NCBI GenBank assembly: GCA_903813345.2
Contig: CAIIXF020000009.1
Location: 8,302,030 to 8,366,029, forward strand
Length of the DNA stretch: 64,000 nucleotides
DNA from: Owenia fusiformis
Taxonomy: Eukaryota > Annelida > Polychaeta > Sabellida > Oweniidae
Direction of reading: 5' to 3'
The notes below the pieces were generated by a model. It saw only the letters and a list, made by a program, of their open reading frames with translations, did not search any database and was not told the DNA's origin. Below, piece after piece: positions 1 through 14,800 of this stretch. Each line of letters opens with the position of its first letter. The stretch's first letter is position 1. The position numbers were made by a program, and so were the translations under genes.

Positions 1-2484
1 ATCAATCCATCTATCCATATACATAGCACCTAATGAGGTCACGACTTCAAGTTAAGCTTTTTCCCTTGTCTATGGTAAAAAATAAGTTAAACAGAAAAGT
101 TAGTTTGACACCATTGGTGATGCCCACCTTGTATGGTATAGGGATAAAAGGAAAGTTCATGATAACACTTACATAAAATAATTTAAGTATCTAATAATGA
201 TAATGAACATATTACAATGTTACACAATGTTAGTAAATGATAATTAAATGTCAATTATTGTTAGTGTAATATGTATTTTTTGCTTAATGCTGCAACAATT
301 ACACAAGTTCCAAAAAGTGCCACGCCCACTTTTCCCTAAAAGTAGTTGTGTGTGACTATATTTGATAGATATTATTGATTTATTGGAGCATTATATCAAC
401 TTTTTAGTGCTTTAGTGTGAATATATACATATTTATACAACTTTTGACAATGTTGCAGCCACAAAATCCAAACAAATTTGCAAATATTTCACTTTGAGGG
501 CTAAGGGACATATTTTGGAGGAGGTCAAATTGAGAAGATTTTGAGATATAAATACTGTTTCCATGGTAACCATATAAGTTAGAGATTGGACATTTCTGGC
601 ACTGACTAACCATGGTATGCTCTGCCTACTATAAAACTATGAATATATGACATGCATTAGTATTCTTTTTATCAGGTGGTATTAAAGTACCCCCAAGGTT
701 TTCTTAGGGTGGGGGTATGAATTGGCCTGAGGGCCGTCTGCCACCCCTACATGAAGTCCAACTACCCAGAAAGTACCTAGCATAATCATACAGACTGTTT
801 GAAATATGTTGGAATGTGTGACCTTCCATGAAAAATGGAAGTTGCAATTATCAGAGTAGTCCACAGTCTAAGTGAAGCCTTTACAAAATAAGACGTTACG
901 CCGTTGGCGTATTATATGTTCTCCTTTATCATTCATTGCTTTAAATAAATAAAACTAAATATTCGAGTTAAAATAAATTACAAACAATACATTTAACAAT
1001 CCTTAATATCTTCCCGTCTGTGTATATCAGTTGAATATGACAAGGGGCTCTGTGAAAGAGTCTAGAAGGATGGTGCGACAACGAGAGCGCAGGGCCGAAA
1101 AGCGCGACAAAGAAGAAAACTGGTAGGGTTTGAAATGTCTACTTTCTGGTGATTCTAATTCTGTATATCGTGACACAACCTTTTTGAATATAGAATTGTA
1201 TTGAAGCGCACATTAATCTGAACAAAACTTGAAGTTTTTAAGAAGATTCCAACAATATTAAAACTTTTGCAATTACTTGGAGGAGCATTGCGCATATTTA
1301 TCGCGTAAATCTTTGCATTTTGTCGGTAAAATGAACAATTACAATGTTACGCCGTGATGTACAGTATCTGACGTCGTATCTAAGTGTTTGAATTTGGAGT
1401 TGAGTGGATATCCAGCAAGGTTTTGTTTTTATAGTTATGGATTTTTACTCATTGCCATCATAACTCAATCATACTGACATATATATTTTCCGAGTCGATT
1501 ATGCCGTTTCTGATTATTTGTACAAATGGAGCGTACATTGGAACGCATCTTAGAACTACAGTAAGATTTCATTCGATTTATTCACAAATTACACTAGTGG
1601 GTATTATCTATCGAAATTTAATTTGAATTCATGATGGAAACTTCTGGGTCAAAACATTGAAAGGAAGTATGAATATAAACTAAGCTATCAATATTCACAA
1701 AATAGTATATTAGATATAAGGGAATTTTAGAAGACTTGTTGTTGATTATGTAAGCGAGACTGGGGCAAAACGGGACTTATTTTTCAGTGTTTTGTAAAAC
1801 AGACTGTCCTACAAAAATGCATATATACTTTCGCCATTTAAACGTGTGTTAAAATATATTTAAAAAACTCCTGTGTGTTGAATTCTTTTAGGGAAATATA
1901 TGCACGAGATTATTAAAAAGACCGTTTCGGGTACGTTCTATAGTAACTTTTTGATTGACTTATTGAAATGTTAATCAAGGTAGATATAGTCTACTTTTTA
2001 TTATTTCTAAGTTGATTTAAGATGATAAGCGTTCATGGTGCAAATAAGCGTTCATGGTGCAATTTCACAAGATGGCGCCCGACATCACGACCAGCGATGA
2101 CGTCATTCCAAATATATATTTTCAACAAATTCTAGTTGTTGTGCACTCTAAGCTTGTATTCGCAAGTGTAACTTTCCGGATGTCGGCTACCGGATTAAAC
2201 TACTATTTTATGGGCAACACATTTAAATATAAATACTACCTGCCACTATTCAATTCATTTTTCCTTCATGCAAATTATTGAGGCGTAGATGTAAAGTCAG
2301 GGGCGTAGGCAAATAATGAAATAATCGAGGAATATGTGAGTTACAGACAATATATACCAATTTTTTATTCACCATTCTCAGTTTTAATCTGAAATCTGAA
2401 GTAATATTTCCAATAAAATTTTAGTAAGAAAGTTTCCTCGCCTTTCTACGCCTGTACGAAGGTAATCCTGCGTCCACCCATTTA

Positions 2485-3226
2485 AAGGCCTCCTTACATT
2501 ATGAACGAATCCACTAAACGAAGCCTTGCGTAAATAGGATAGTTTCTAAATAGCAGAAAATCAATGAAATCTAGTGCTGCCATCTTTTATTCAGCTTTTA
2601 ATTTGGGCTAGAGTTCCATGCTAAAATCTTGGAAAAGTGGCTTAATTTTATGATTTATCAATGTGTGTTAGTTGAATTTGTATAAAAGTTGAATGATATA
2701 CCACATGATTACCCTGTTTATGTACATGTTGTGATTAAACATGCAAATGTTGATTGACATACAAATAATCCAAGGTTTTAAAGAATTTTAGCATTGCATC
2801 TATGGATATTTGGCCCAAGTTTTTTTAAATTGTCATAGCAAATTATTCAAATTACATAACTGTGTAAATCAAAGCTATTATAGGAGAACACATTTCACTG
2901 AATTCAAATATGCCATTTAAAAGAAGGTAATGTAAGTCATTAGAGGTCTAATATCCAAGTCTCTTAAAATCTCACGAAAAACGAGATTTAGCGAGATTTC
3001 AAAAGCTATATGGAAACTATACTATTGATCAATTCTGGCGATTGGGAACGTAAGATGCGAACCAAAGCACAACTTTGCACATGCTTCCGAATCAGTCCGA
3101 AGTTTTCCGAATGGATTACTTTATACGAAAGCCCCAACGATATACAAGTTATACATTAATGGAACGAATTTTCCTCACGTTCTATACACGCAAGGTTGGC
3201 GTCGGGGGTTTTCGCTCATATGTGAG
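2485..3226. mobile_element. Old inverted-repeat element, family T1, with insert
   Basis: Left end reads GAACGAATCCACTAAACG then CCTTGCG; the right end carries CGCAAGG and TCGCTCATATGTGAGGGG, a diverged inverse. The same ends recur at 27143-27412, 28873-31290 and 32600-32840. The middle (2846-3020) is a separate interspersed repeat, family C, also seen at 13315-13465, 18317-18470 and 30246-30405. No coding capacity. Confidence 0.55.
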
Positions 3227-4129
3227 GGGATAAAGAACATCCTTAATTAGATAGTTAAGCTTGACGTAGATTTCATTTACGCCAGTCTAACTTAAATACC
3301 CTTTGGAATATTGGGAGCAAATTTATTCTCAATTCTTTCTCATAACGCAACATCTTGGGGAGCATTTTACTTCGAATTATCACTTGCGGGGAAAATGAAG
3401 CTGCTCGCTCGATCTTCAAAACGGATGAGGAAATGTGTTTGAATCAGCAAAACAAATAAGCAGACATAAAAACATTATCTCTAAATTATCTCAAAGTACA
3501 ATAATATATAGACACACATTAAAATCATAGAAATAATTCTTTAATTGCAGACGATATTTTAAGCACGGGGAGTTCATATTTGAATGAATCTTTTATGGAG
3601 TTAGCGAAGGAGTGATCCCTTATGAATAACAAAATTGATTAATACAATAACGCAAAAAGACAGACCTGTATGTGCAGCCTTAGATAAGATGATAGAATTC
3701 ATGCGATACCTTTAAAGATCCGTGTAAGGTTTCAACCACTTTAGCTTGAAATATAAGTATAGTCACATCTAATGTTAATTTCAAAAGGCAGCCTCTGAAA
3801 GATTTTTTTTCAAAAACCGTCCAAACAAATGTTTTAGCCAAATTAAGATATGTGCTAATAATTAAGAATAACTTTCACTTTTTAGTGTTAACTTTCACTG
3901 AAAACTTGAGTTATTTTACATATGTATAAGCTTCATTGTAAATAAAAAATGTCGTACTATTATCCCATCGAACGAGATTGGGGAGGTATAGAGAATGGCT
4001 CTGTTCGTACGTACGTCCGTCCGTCCGTCCGGGCAATAATTTTGTTCATATTTGATATGTGAATACTTATGGCACAATGTCAAATGCCACTTTTGAAAAA
4101 TGGACGCCGTTTTTATCAGTGTTATTTCA

Positions 4130-4326
4130 CGTGTTTTACTATTACTCGAAAAGTAGAACAGCGATTTTGTTAAAATTTTATACGTGACTGCTTAGAAGCA
4201 TATTAAACTTCCTTTAAGACACTTATTTTGAAAAATGTGCTATTTTACGTTTTTTACTTTATTCGAAAAATAGTGGAGCGATTTTGTTGGAAATTTTATA
4301 TGTGACTACTTAGATGCATATTACAC
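4130..4326. repeat. Imperfect direct repeat, two units of about 118 bp
   Basis: Units at about 4130-4207 and 4248-4326 share ACTTTATTCGAAAA-like and GCGATTTTGTT...TGTGACT...GCATATTA segments at roughly 80 percent identity by eye. No function apparent. Confidence 0.5.
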
Positions 4327-5021
4327 TATTTTTTGACAATTTGGCTAATTGACAGCCATTCCTTAAAAAGCCATGTCAGTCCGATGTGATATGCTACGCC
4401 TTGGCATTGCTTTTATCTAGTTACATTGAATTTACGCCTACATAAACAATCTCCTAGTTTTCCAAAACATGCAATACTAGTAACCAAATGTCCAATTATC
4501 AATGTTGAGCCAAATGTGAAGCGGGAAATAAGATTGCGAGTACCTTGGTGAACAATGGCCAAATATAGAGACTGTATATACATATTTGGTGCGATCTTGA
4601 TTAGATTACTACACTGGTAAGCATCAAATGCAATTACCGGATGGTTCTAATTTGACGTAATTTTACTAGATTAGTCTCAGAACACCAATGCATATGCCTG
4701 CCTGCTATCTTGACTATTTGCTTCAGTAACGACTGAAGCTCTATCAGTTACGGTGGACGACAGGCGTTTTGCGTCCATCTGATAAGTCATCATGAAACAT
4801 TTGGCAGAATCACAAAAATAAGAAATCAGTCAAGTGCATTTGCTTTAAGGTCGAGTTTTTTCTTTGCATGAAGTATACGAATGATCCTATCATCGTAGGT
4901 AAATGTAAATGAACTACATTTGCGCTGCATCCTCGCGTCACAAAACATCTGCATCATTTTTACCTACCTACTCATCGACTGACAAATTACAACACGCGAA
5001 AGATTAGTACTATCTGTGCAG

Positions 5022-5028
5022 TATAAAT
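5022..5028 (+). promoter_or_regulatory. TATA-like sequence about 400 bp upstream of ATG
   Basis: TATAAAT in GCAGTATAAATGAAGG. Its spacing would imply a 5' UTR near 370 bases if unspliced. AT-rich DNA gives such matches by chance, so this is only a candidate. Confidence 0.15.
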
Positions 5029-5426
5029 GAAGGTAAACCTATACGTACAGTATTATATACCCCTACATTCCTGGATTGGCTGTCTAATATCTTCGCTTGC
5101 CTGTTAACAAGCCAGTCCCTGAGAGGCTGCTATCGCGAGCTAATTGATAAATGATTACGTCGCAGTGAAGCAGTAATTTGGGAGACTGTCCTTTGTAATT
5201 GGCTTACGGTGATTGTTTAGCTTGTGGAGCAGCCTCATACAATTTCGGAAGATTCATCGGAACGAGTTAGAAAATTTATTTCAAAGTAAAGTAGGGGGAA
5301 AATTACTCGAAACAAATTGAGACACTTGGAGTGTGATCGCTTGGAATCATTGCGCTTCCAGCAAAATTGGATATATGAAAGTTCATTAATGTAAGGAAAT
5401 TATCCTGTTATATTGTGATAATAGAA

Positions 5427-5804
5427 ATGGAAATATTTAAGAGTTATTGGTTTTTACTTATTCTTCAATGGATGTCAAGTGTGACAATTGGAAAGGTGGC
5501 GCTGAAGGTTGGGTACCTAACCGCCGTCACAAACCAAACGCCAAAACACAGATCGGGTCGCCAAGGCAAAATAATATCTGGGGCAATGACGTATGCTGTG
5601 AACGAAATAAATGCTGATCCCTCTGTTTTACCTAACCATTCACTACACTTTATATGGAACGACACTGGGATTAGTACACTTGTTGGAACGAAGGCCCTTA
5701 CGCAACAATGGAGGGAGGGTGCGGTAGCCTTCTTTGGGCCAGAGGACTCATGTGCCGTGGAAGGACGCGTTGCCGCCTCTTGGAACTTACCCATGATCAG
5801 TTAC
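5427..5804 (+). CDS. Exon 1: signal peptide and start of ligand-binding domain
   Basis: Encodes residues 1-126, ending in phase 0 before donor GTAAGT at 5805. The ATG at 5427 sits in a good context (GAAATGG) and an in-frame TGA at 5376-5378 with no ATG between supports it as the first start; the GTG at 5415 is not needed. Residues 1-22 are a hydrophobic signal peptide (FLLILQW core), cleaved probably near Gly22. Three N-glycosylation sequons lie at N36, N70 and N78. [14 protein letters not shown] (Cys109) is the conserved segment of the receptor family that precedes WNLPMISY. Neighbour exon 2 lies 32 kb away but continues the family motif without a gap. Confidence 0.95.
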
Positions 5805-8800
5805 GTAAGTATCCAAAATGTTTAGTCATCCACGTGTACGTTTTAGATCATCACACCGTACTAATCCGTTCGTGGTATCATGGTTTAAAGAGTTTAAGCT
5901 ACACGTATTAGAGTATTTGTACATGGAAGTGTAATTTTACGACCGCCGGGGGTTACTCACTCTCCACTTCTCAGTTCATGGACCTTATTACAATTATATT
6001 TCCTTATTGCTTTGTACTCAATCAGATAAGTAAATACTATAGGAAAGAGAGTAATGATCATAACTCTACACATTCACGTACAAGTTCTCTTAAACGTGAA
6101 GCTTGGCCTTCCTTACACTCTTAAAGATTATTACTTGGATTTCCTTATATTGAGAAATTGTACTACTCATTTTAAGTCAAAAATTACTTAAATAATCTTG
6201 AACTACTGAATAATTTTTAAGTAATTTTGAAGTAATTCATTTATGGTGAATTTACTAATGCAAGGAGAGAAATTGAAATACTTACTGTAGTAATTGTAAT
6301 ACTCATTTACATAATTAAGCAATTAAAAAAATCAAAATGACAATATAAGTTAAACCTAAGTAAAATGAAGTAAAACTAAGTATTTAACTTTAAGTAATTT
6401 TTATACTTGGGAAATAATTCATTTTTAAGAGTGTATAGCCCATGTGAGGCCATAAATACAACATACAACGTTCAACTGTTTTGGGGTCAATGGGAAGGGG
6501 TAAAATTGCGTAGGCTGTAGTAATAATAGGAAGGTTAAGCTACACGTTTCTTAAGATCATATATTTGTATGTGAACGTGTACTCTTATGATGTTCGGGGA
6601 TTACTGCTCCCGTCGCAACCAATGACAACAAACTTCCTTATACCGAATACTCAATAGGACAAGTAAATATACTAAAAAGGAAGAACTCATCCCAAGAGTG
6701 CCATAATGCCACACGTTTACGGATTGCAAGTTCTCTTTAAAAACCCGTAACATAGTAATTGACCTCTCTAATGCCTTATTACACTTAACACAAATTAGAG
6801 TGCCATAATTGGGGAAACCTTATTTAACGTCAAATATTATTTTCATCAATATATTGTAATATTTACAATTATAATGCATTTAGTTTTCATCAAGCCAGTT
6901 CTTAGGAAGAAATATAAAACACAAAGGATATTAAATGTTTTGAACATACCAATAATAGATGGGCAAATTACATTAATCGCCAAATTTGCCCATGTACGTG
7001 CACCATATTTCATGAAACAGTTTTTCAAACAAATTGAAATTAAAAGACAAAAAGAGGGTTACATTATTGAGGGCGGCTCTATTATTATGGTTTTTATAAT
7101 CTTGTTATTAATCCGCGTCATACTGACGTATTGAGCATAAAAATATGGGTATAAGTCCTGCAATATAATCGTATTTCACTCATTTAACAAAGCAGCAGCA
7201 AACCGATGACGACAAAATTACCTTTTTTATATTTTGCGTGCAACCGTTTATCAAAAGTTCATAACAAGTTAATAGCATAACCATGTAAGCATATAATATA
7301 TCTGCGAAACAACGTAATGTTACAAATGGAAGAGATTTATGTACAGTATACTGTATACATGTATTATAGAGCTTTCGCTGGTGATCCACTCGATTACGCT
7401 GGTTACCGAAACGGTTTCAGCAGTATTCAGCAGTAATATTACATACATCTAATACAATACACTATTCAGCTTGATATCCTTCTGGATATATTGAAAATAT
7501 ATATAAAATATGAATATAAATAATATATATATACAGGGTGGGCCAAAAAACGCCACTTTTTTTCAAAATGCAAAATGCTATAACTTTTTCAATTTTTGAT
7601 ACAAAATCATAATTTGTATACCAAATGAAACTTGAGGTTGTTATCTAGCCATGGATCAAGAATTGAACACTTTTACTTGAATAAAATATGTCAGCAAGCG
7701 TCTCACTAAAACATGTGGTGTGCCATGAGAAATAAGCATAATTTGCAAAATGTTCCTGAACTGATATGGCCTGATGATCGCCAAGCTAATAGCCCTGATG
7801 CAAACCCCAGTGAGTATAGGATAAGGGAAGGTCTCCAGGAGATTGTATGAAGGCACCAAATCTAGAAAATTGCTCATTTAAAGCTGACAATTAAGACAGG
7901 TTGAAAAAAACTTAGCTTACATTTCATTGATACTGCTATATCAGCAAGGCGACTAAAACTAAAATATATCATCAAATATGGTGGCAGACCAATGGAACTC
8001 CTCTTTTAAATCAGATATAATCCAAGTTGAAGGACTTGTTACATTATTCTAAGAACCCCTGGCACTATTTAACTGCAAAATTTGGGGTATGTAGGTTGGA
8101 AAATAAAAAAGTTGTAGTGTCTTGAAAAAAAGTGGCGTTTTTTGGCCCACCCTGTATATACATGTATGTCCATCGTCCCAGTTTGTTACGATAATGAGGT
8201 TCATATGACGAAATTAATTAAATGACCATGTGGGGTGAAACTGTTAGCGAAATTACATGTTTTCTTTTGGCTGTTCAACCAAAACAGATATATATTTTTC
8301 AAACTCTGAATAATGTTGCGAGGTTCCAAAAGTGACATAGATATGAAACGTTCAACATCATATTTTCAAAAGCTATATGCATAGTACTGTATATGCTACA
8401 TTTCACTTGTTTTGGGAATTGTGAAATAGATTCTTGGGCACTTACTAATGTAATTTACTCGAATCATTGAATCATCATTGTAAAAAGCAGTTCACTTTTT
8501 TGGCACACTCAATATAGAATCGTACTTGATTTTGTGTACCACTTTCTCTGACATAAAATGTTGACGAAATAAAAACAAAAAGTATTTGGTAATAGTGTTA
8601 TCTCAAAGCCAATTAAATAGAAAGGGGGATAATTAACAAGCAGGAGTTCTTTTCATTCCTTGCACATTGGATCTTCTAGATTCTCTCATCCAGGTATTTT
8701 CAAACGTAATAGTTGCGCATGCGTAAGACGGGACAGTCCAATACCAGACTAATTTTGTTGCGTAGTAACCACGAGGTTGCGAGTTCGAGACGCAGTGTGC

Positions 8801-11800
8801 TCCGTGCGTTTATTCATTTAATTTTTAACTTTAAGGTTCCACGTGGGATATTTTATAAACATTGTTTATTCTTCCTATAATTCAAATATCTGTATTTTAT
8901 AATCGCAGTTGTTGCGGACGACATTAATATCGAAAGCCACTGGTTTTCAGGACTGGCTGTCCTGTAAATTAAAATTGTATGTGTCGACCCGACCCCAGCG
9001 ACAATTTCTCGAGAGCTCACTTCAACTGAAAATTAATGTTCTAAAGTTATTTTATTTCCTCTGAATAAATGCATGAACTGTACCAGGATTTATTCAAGAA
9101 ACGGGTTCCTGTCATATCATTTGCATTGGGCTATCGGGTGCAACGATCAGTGGTCCGACAGAACAGGCAATTGACGAAGAGATCGTTTTAACCTTTGTAA
9201 TATACAAAAACTCGATACTTGTGTTTTGCGTAGAGAATATTAAAAAGGTGTTGTCTCAGTCTGGATCATTTAATAGGCTGACCCATGAAGTTTAATTTTG
9301 TGAACGAATATTACACCTAGAATCTTAAACATTGTCTGGCCCACCACCTTAAGTTGTAGATCTTTGCTCGTACTTTAGCCACAGCTAAACACAGTCAATT
9401 TATCGATACATTGAACCTGCAAAAGCATCTGCTAGATGTTCAAATGATCAATAATTAAAAACCCATTAATTCAATCAGAACCACTTTATACATTTGTAAT
9501 AAAATCTGTGTTTAGCGCTCCTAATGTTAAAGGAAAGGAATGAAACAAATTGAGAGCAATTCACAATTTCACAACAATTTTTTGTTTTGCTTTTGGTATT
9601 TCTTCATTGTCACGCCTTTTTGATAAAAAGGCCAATAGTTCTGATTTTCTCTAGCATTAGTTTTCTAATTATTTTATAAATTTCTGTACCTTAAATTTAA
9701 GTTCTACATTTGCTCAGTTCTTTTCATCAGAAAATAAGATAAAATACACGAGAAAAACATTCATTGGCATGGTTTTGAAAATTATTGTTTTCAACATTTT
9801 ACACTCTATCCATTCTAATCCTCTTGAGGTAGACAACCTCAACTTGTCCACAATGTCGTGTATCTATCCCTAGGAGAATTCTCATTAATCAGCGATGCTT
9901 CTACCGATTATGTAACAACAGAATTCTTTAGTAGCTAACGGTAAGTTGATTAAACCCGTATGGAAATGTGCAGCTACTGATTGAGTTTGTTATATATCAT
10001 GTTTTATATATTTACATTGATCCACTCTTGAGTCGGGAATCAATAATCGAGTCTACTGAAATGTTCTCGTTTGTTTATAAACACAGCTCTGGTTTAAAAT
10101 TTCGTTTGATGATACACAGACTCTCTTTGTATCACGCACGTCAAACAACGACAGATTTTTTGAAAGAAATTAGAAATTATCGTATTTGTTTAGTTCCATA
10201 CTTGCATATTTAGTATTTACATTTATTCCATAATACTACTGTTTTCCCAGGGAAATATGAAGGAATAAAAATCGTTTTGAATCATATGACATGAAAAAAT
10301 CGTATTGTCCCCGGGAAAATCGTATTGGAGTGTATTGCATGAAAAAATCGTATTGTCCCCGGGAGAAAATCGTATTGTAGCGTATTAACCTATTTTGGGT
10401 TTCCGGTTATTTTTAACCTTAATATGGGTTTTATTCCTCGGAAAATATTATATTGACATTGGGCAATATGATATTGACCGAGTGAGCGCAACCAATGTGC
10501 ATTTATTAATATAATGTTTGCATTATTCAAATGTAACATTTTAGAGGGATGTATTATGGAATAAATAGGTTATTTCTGGTCGGGATTGAATATGGGTTTT
10601 ACTCCTCGGAAAATATGATATTGTCCCTCGGAATAAAACCCGTATTCAATCCCTCCCAGTAAATAACCTATATTTATTCCATAATGCTACTGTTTTCCCT
10701 GGGAAATAAAATCATATTGTCCCTCTCCTCAGGAAAAACGTATTGCCCCGGGAAATATCGTAAATGGGATCTTGATTCCTCTAAAATCGAGGGCAAGGTG
10801 ATGAAATTTATAATTGGACATGTCAATAGTGAAACATAACTATATTTTCTCTAGATCGTGGATATCTTTCATTTGTCCGTAGGACTAGTATAGACGTAGT
10901 ATTTATTTCGTCACAGTGCCATTTGAATGTGTGATTGGAATTCGATTCGGGTCAGTCAAAAATTCAAAATTGAAAAATTCAAACATCAACTCGTAAAAGC
11001 ATGGGGTTTGTTTTTATAGCATATTCACCCGTGACAAAGCCGTAGAAAAAAATCAAATTATGGGAATGTCATTTTATAGTTGATTCACAATATATGCATT
11101 TAATCGGTTGGTAAATATTGTAGTGAGACTCACTCGCTACGCCCATTGGTAAATATCATATTTCCCCCGGTCAATATCATATTACCATGGAATAAATTCA
11201 CATTGAAAATCAACCATGAAATAACCTATAGGCCTATGTATCAGGTAAAAATTATCGATAATATTTTATCGAGAATGAATTCCTAGCATTGATGATTTGT
11301 TAACAGTATAAAATTGACGGATAATGTACTGGCTTGTTATTTATTTACACTATGATAGTCTATCAAAGACTCCGCGAGGTTCGTAATTTATATTAAGGGA
11401 ACGGATGGCTAATTCTTATCTATTTATTTTGTGATACTCGGTTCTTTATCTGAAGTCAGATCCGATTGTTTATTTGATCAATGATCTACTTTAAAAGTAT
11501 GTATTACTAAAAACCTACTAAAATTTCCCGGGATTGGGTTGTGCACTGAACGAAATACGCAGTGCTTTTCCGTAAAGTGCGTTTCTAACTAAAGAGACTG
11601 AAATATAACATATCATTAATTGCAAAATGATAGAATTATTGTCCTAAAATGCATCTTATAAAAAGTTAAATTGAAAACTTCAGAGCGCGTTGGAATCTGT
11701 TACACTCCCCTCCATAAGTTTGGCAACCTTTTTTCCCCCATTGAACTACGTGTTAAAGCCTCTTTACCTTTGAATTTTTATTTATTTAACCTGCGATGAA

Positions 11801-14800
11801 AATACTTATACTATTGATGGAAACGTAATTTGACTTTAATTCCAATACCTCCAAATTTTCTCAATTTTTTTCCTCAATTACAGTAGGTCGAAAATTGATG
11901 ATGAATTTGATGAATTTTTGAAAATCGACATTCCCATGTTAACCAATGGGAAATGGTAGGTTTGCCGCAAGTCATATGACAGAATATCCATCCATCCGAG
12001 TCCTTGCAAAAAATACGAGTTAGGCAGATAATTGAATTTGCTATCTTTATTTAACAAAAAATTGATATGTTTCTTCAGGTTCAACAAAGTTAAAGGGCTT
12101 TAAAGTCAAAATTGTTTTTCAAAACACCTCTCCCATTGAAATAACACAGGAGGCGAAAAATTATTTTCAAAAGTGACTTTGAAGCGCTGTAACTTTAATA
12201 TTCATCAAATTAACTAAACACTTAGTGTTCAAAAAAGTAAGACAATTCAATTTTCTAAATGAAAATATTTTTTTGCTGAATCTTTTACTGAAAAGATATC
12301 CTGATTTCTGATTTGCCCCGAACCCTCCATTTCCCATTGGATTACATGGGAATGACGATTTTCAAAAATTCATCAAATTTATCATCAATTTTCGACCTAT
12401 TGTAATTGAGGAAAAAAATTGAGAAAAATTTGGAGGTATTGGAAATAAAGTCAAGTTACGTTACCATCAATATTATAAGTTATTTCATCGCCGGTTAAGT
12501 AAATAAAAATTCAAACGTAAAGAGGCTTTAACACGTAGTTCAATGGAGAAAAAAGGTTGCCAAACTTATGGAGGGGAGTGTATACCAAGTTTAATGGAAG
12601 ATTGGCCAATTGATATATTCAAGAAATTTTACCTTTGTTTTGTGCGTTTACATTCGTAAATAATGCAGCCGTTTCGAATGCAACACAGTTTCTAAGCAAC
12701 AACAGAGGTGTCATGGAGATGACCAGTATATTCCATCAAAACATAATTATTTATAACCGCATTTAGTGCCAGAATAACTGTAGAAATGTACCCTGCGCGC
12801 GGAGTCTAGTTATAAACTACGGAAGACGAAGCTCTCTTTTAAGAAGTGAAGTCGAACCAATGCAAAGGGTACGGGTGCACTACAAATCTTCATCCATTCT
12901 GATACACTGAAGAGAATCTATTTTCCGAATAGAAGGTAGTGAGGGTTCATATTAATAAATTGAAGGCTTGAAATTGCTAGAAAAATTCTGACCAATTGAC
13001 CCTTTTCTATATAAATAGCAATATAGATGGCAGTGTGGGTGTTTTAGGGCCAGAATACAAGTTTATGTATGACAAGAATCACTTACTTTTTGATTTAACA
13101 AGTAATTCCATTTGGATCAATTTTAGACACCATTTGAATCTAATTATATGAACCTATTGACATTTGGCTTGTGATTTAACATAGAAATTGTGATCTTTAT
13201 ATATTTAAGAGTAAATGAACTTTTACAGCTTTTCCAACATTGTGTCAAGGGAGATTAAGCCCAACATTTTTCAGAAGACTTGAACATCTTTAGAATCTGG
13301 ATAATGGTAAATAACTGTGCAAATCAAAGCTTTGATAGAAATCTACACATAGAATTCAAATATGCCATCAAATAGAAGAAACTGGTGGTCTTTGATGGTC
13401 AAAAATGCATATCTCCTAAAATCGCATTAAAACGAGACTTAAACGAGATTTCAAAGCTATATGAAAAAAGGACCATTGGAGGAGGTGAAATTAAGGTGTA
13501 TTGGGAAATGTCGAACAGGGGTTTAAAGGGGGTTCAAGGGGGTTTAAAAGGTAAAATGCATGTCCATTATAAACCAGTGGATTGCTTTAGACATGAAATA
13601 CCTTGATAAATCAAAATGTACAAAGTCACCCCACCCTGCGAAACTAAAGGATGAGCGATTCTGGTTAATATAAGTAGGGATGATCTAATTAAATCCCAAA
13701 TTACTTCCGCACACCTTACCATCTCATTTCGTACTTTGATTAATTTTATGATCTAGAATTTCTAACTCCTTGCTTCTGTAATAATACAGGGATCAGCAAT
13801 GCGATTAGCCTGTTACTTACCAAATGAAAAGCTACGATGATAAATGAGGTGAAATCTAAAGAAAGTCCTTAATTAGAGTCAATGTTATAGATCATATGAT
13901 TCCTTTAACCTATTGAATACGCAGGGTGACAAAAAATTCGACCAAAATGGCTTGAATTTTTTTATGATTTATTATTTCCAGCATACTAGAGAAGATATAA
14001 GTGATTATTGTTTATTGTTTATTGTATCTTCGTTTCCTGTATCACAGATACGGAGCAAAAACAAGTGCCACAAATATATATACTGTACCTGTTCGACGTT
14101 CATAACCAAACAATTCATTCATTCATAGCTCGAACTTTTGCAATATGACTTCCAACGGTTTAATCAAAGAGGGGCAGAGTGTATGTAACTATGGCAATAC
14201 CTTATTTGATGAAACTATCAAAAATTGAGCTCAAATTTCATTTTTTTTTTTTTATTGGATTTTTATTCCAGTTTAAGTTTAACTATGGCAACGTCTATCC
14301 ACAGCCTATTGCCAATAAATTATATCGGCTTTTATATCGATTCATCGGCCGGCGCCCGACCGATTGCAGTATTTTGTTCAAAACTGATTTCAACTTGCTT
14401 TAAATTGATCAAACCTTTTTTTTAAATCGTGTACAAGTTCTCAGGAGTTCACATCTGACTACTAATTCGAGATTTTACCTTCAATTTTGAACAAAATGAT
14501 GAATCGGAGCAAATGTAACCGAGGCATAAGGTTTAATTCACCTTATATTACTGTGTATATCGATGGAATAATCACTCATGAAGGGAAATACAAATGCTCT
14601 TGTAGGCCTAATATAAGACCAGTTAAGGGTAATAACATGCACCAAATCGAACGAGATTAGTACTGCCCACAAGTGTGATGTGTCATTATCCGCATAACCT
14701 ACAATAAAGGTAAAGAAAAACAGATTCCAAAGATCACGGAAAAACATTTAGCTATCAACGTTAATGGACTAATTTTTTAAATTAGAATGTATGACCATCG

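Larger units (their letters stand above)
1..5426. other. Upstream non-coding region
   Basis: No coding exon with family-like content on either strand. It holds AT-rich unique DNA, an 18-bp direct repeat around 2028-2062, an old inverted-repeat element (2485-3226), a short GTAC/GTCC microsatellite at about 4003-4030 and an imperfect 120-bp direct repeat (4130-4326). The 5' UTR and promoter of the cyclase gene must lie near its right end, or further away if a non-coding first exon exists. Confidence 0.6.

Noticed and set aside
8757-8815. tRNA-like B-box (GAGTTCGAGAC) after GTAGTAACCACGAGG
   Set aside because: No acceptor stem, D-arm or A-box could be found; only a weak resemblance to a tRNA 3' half.
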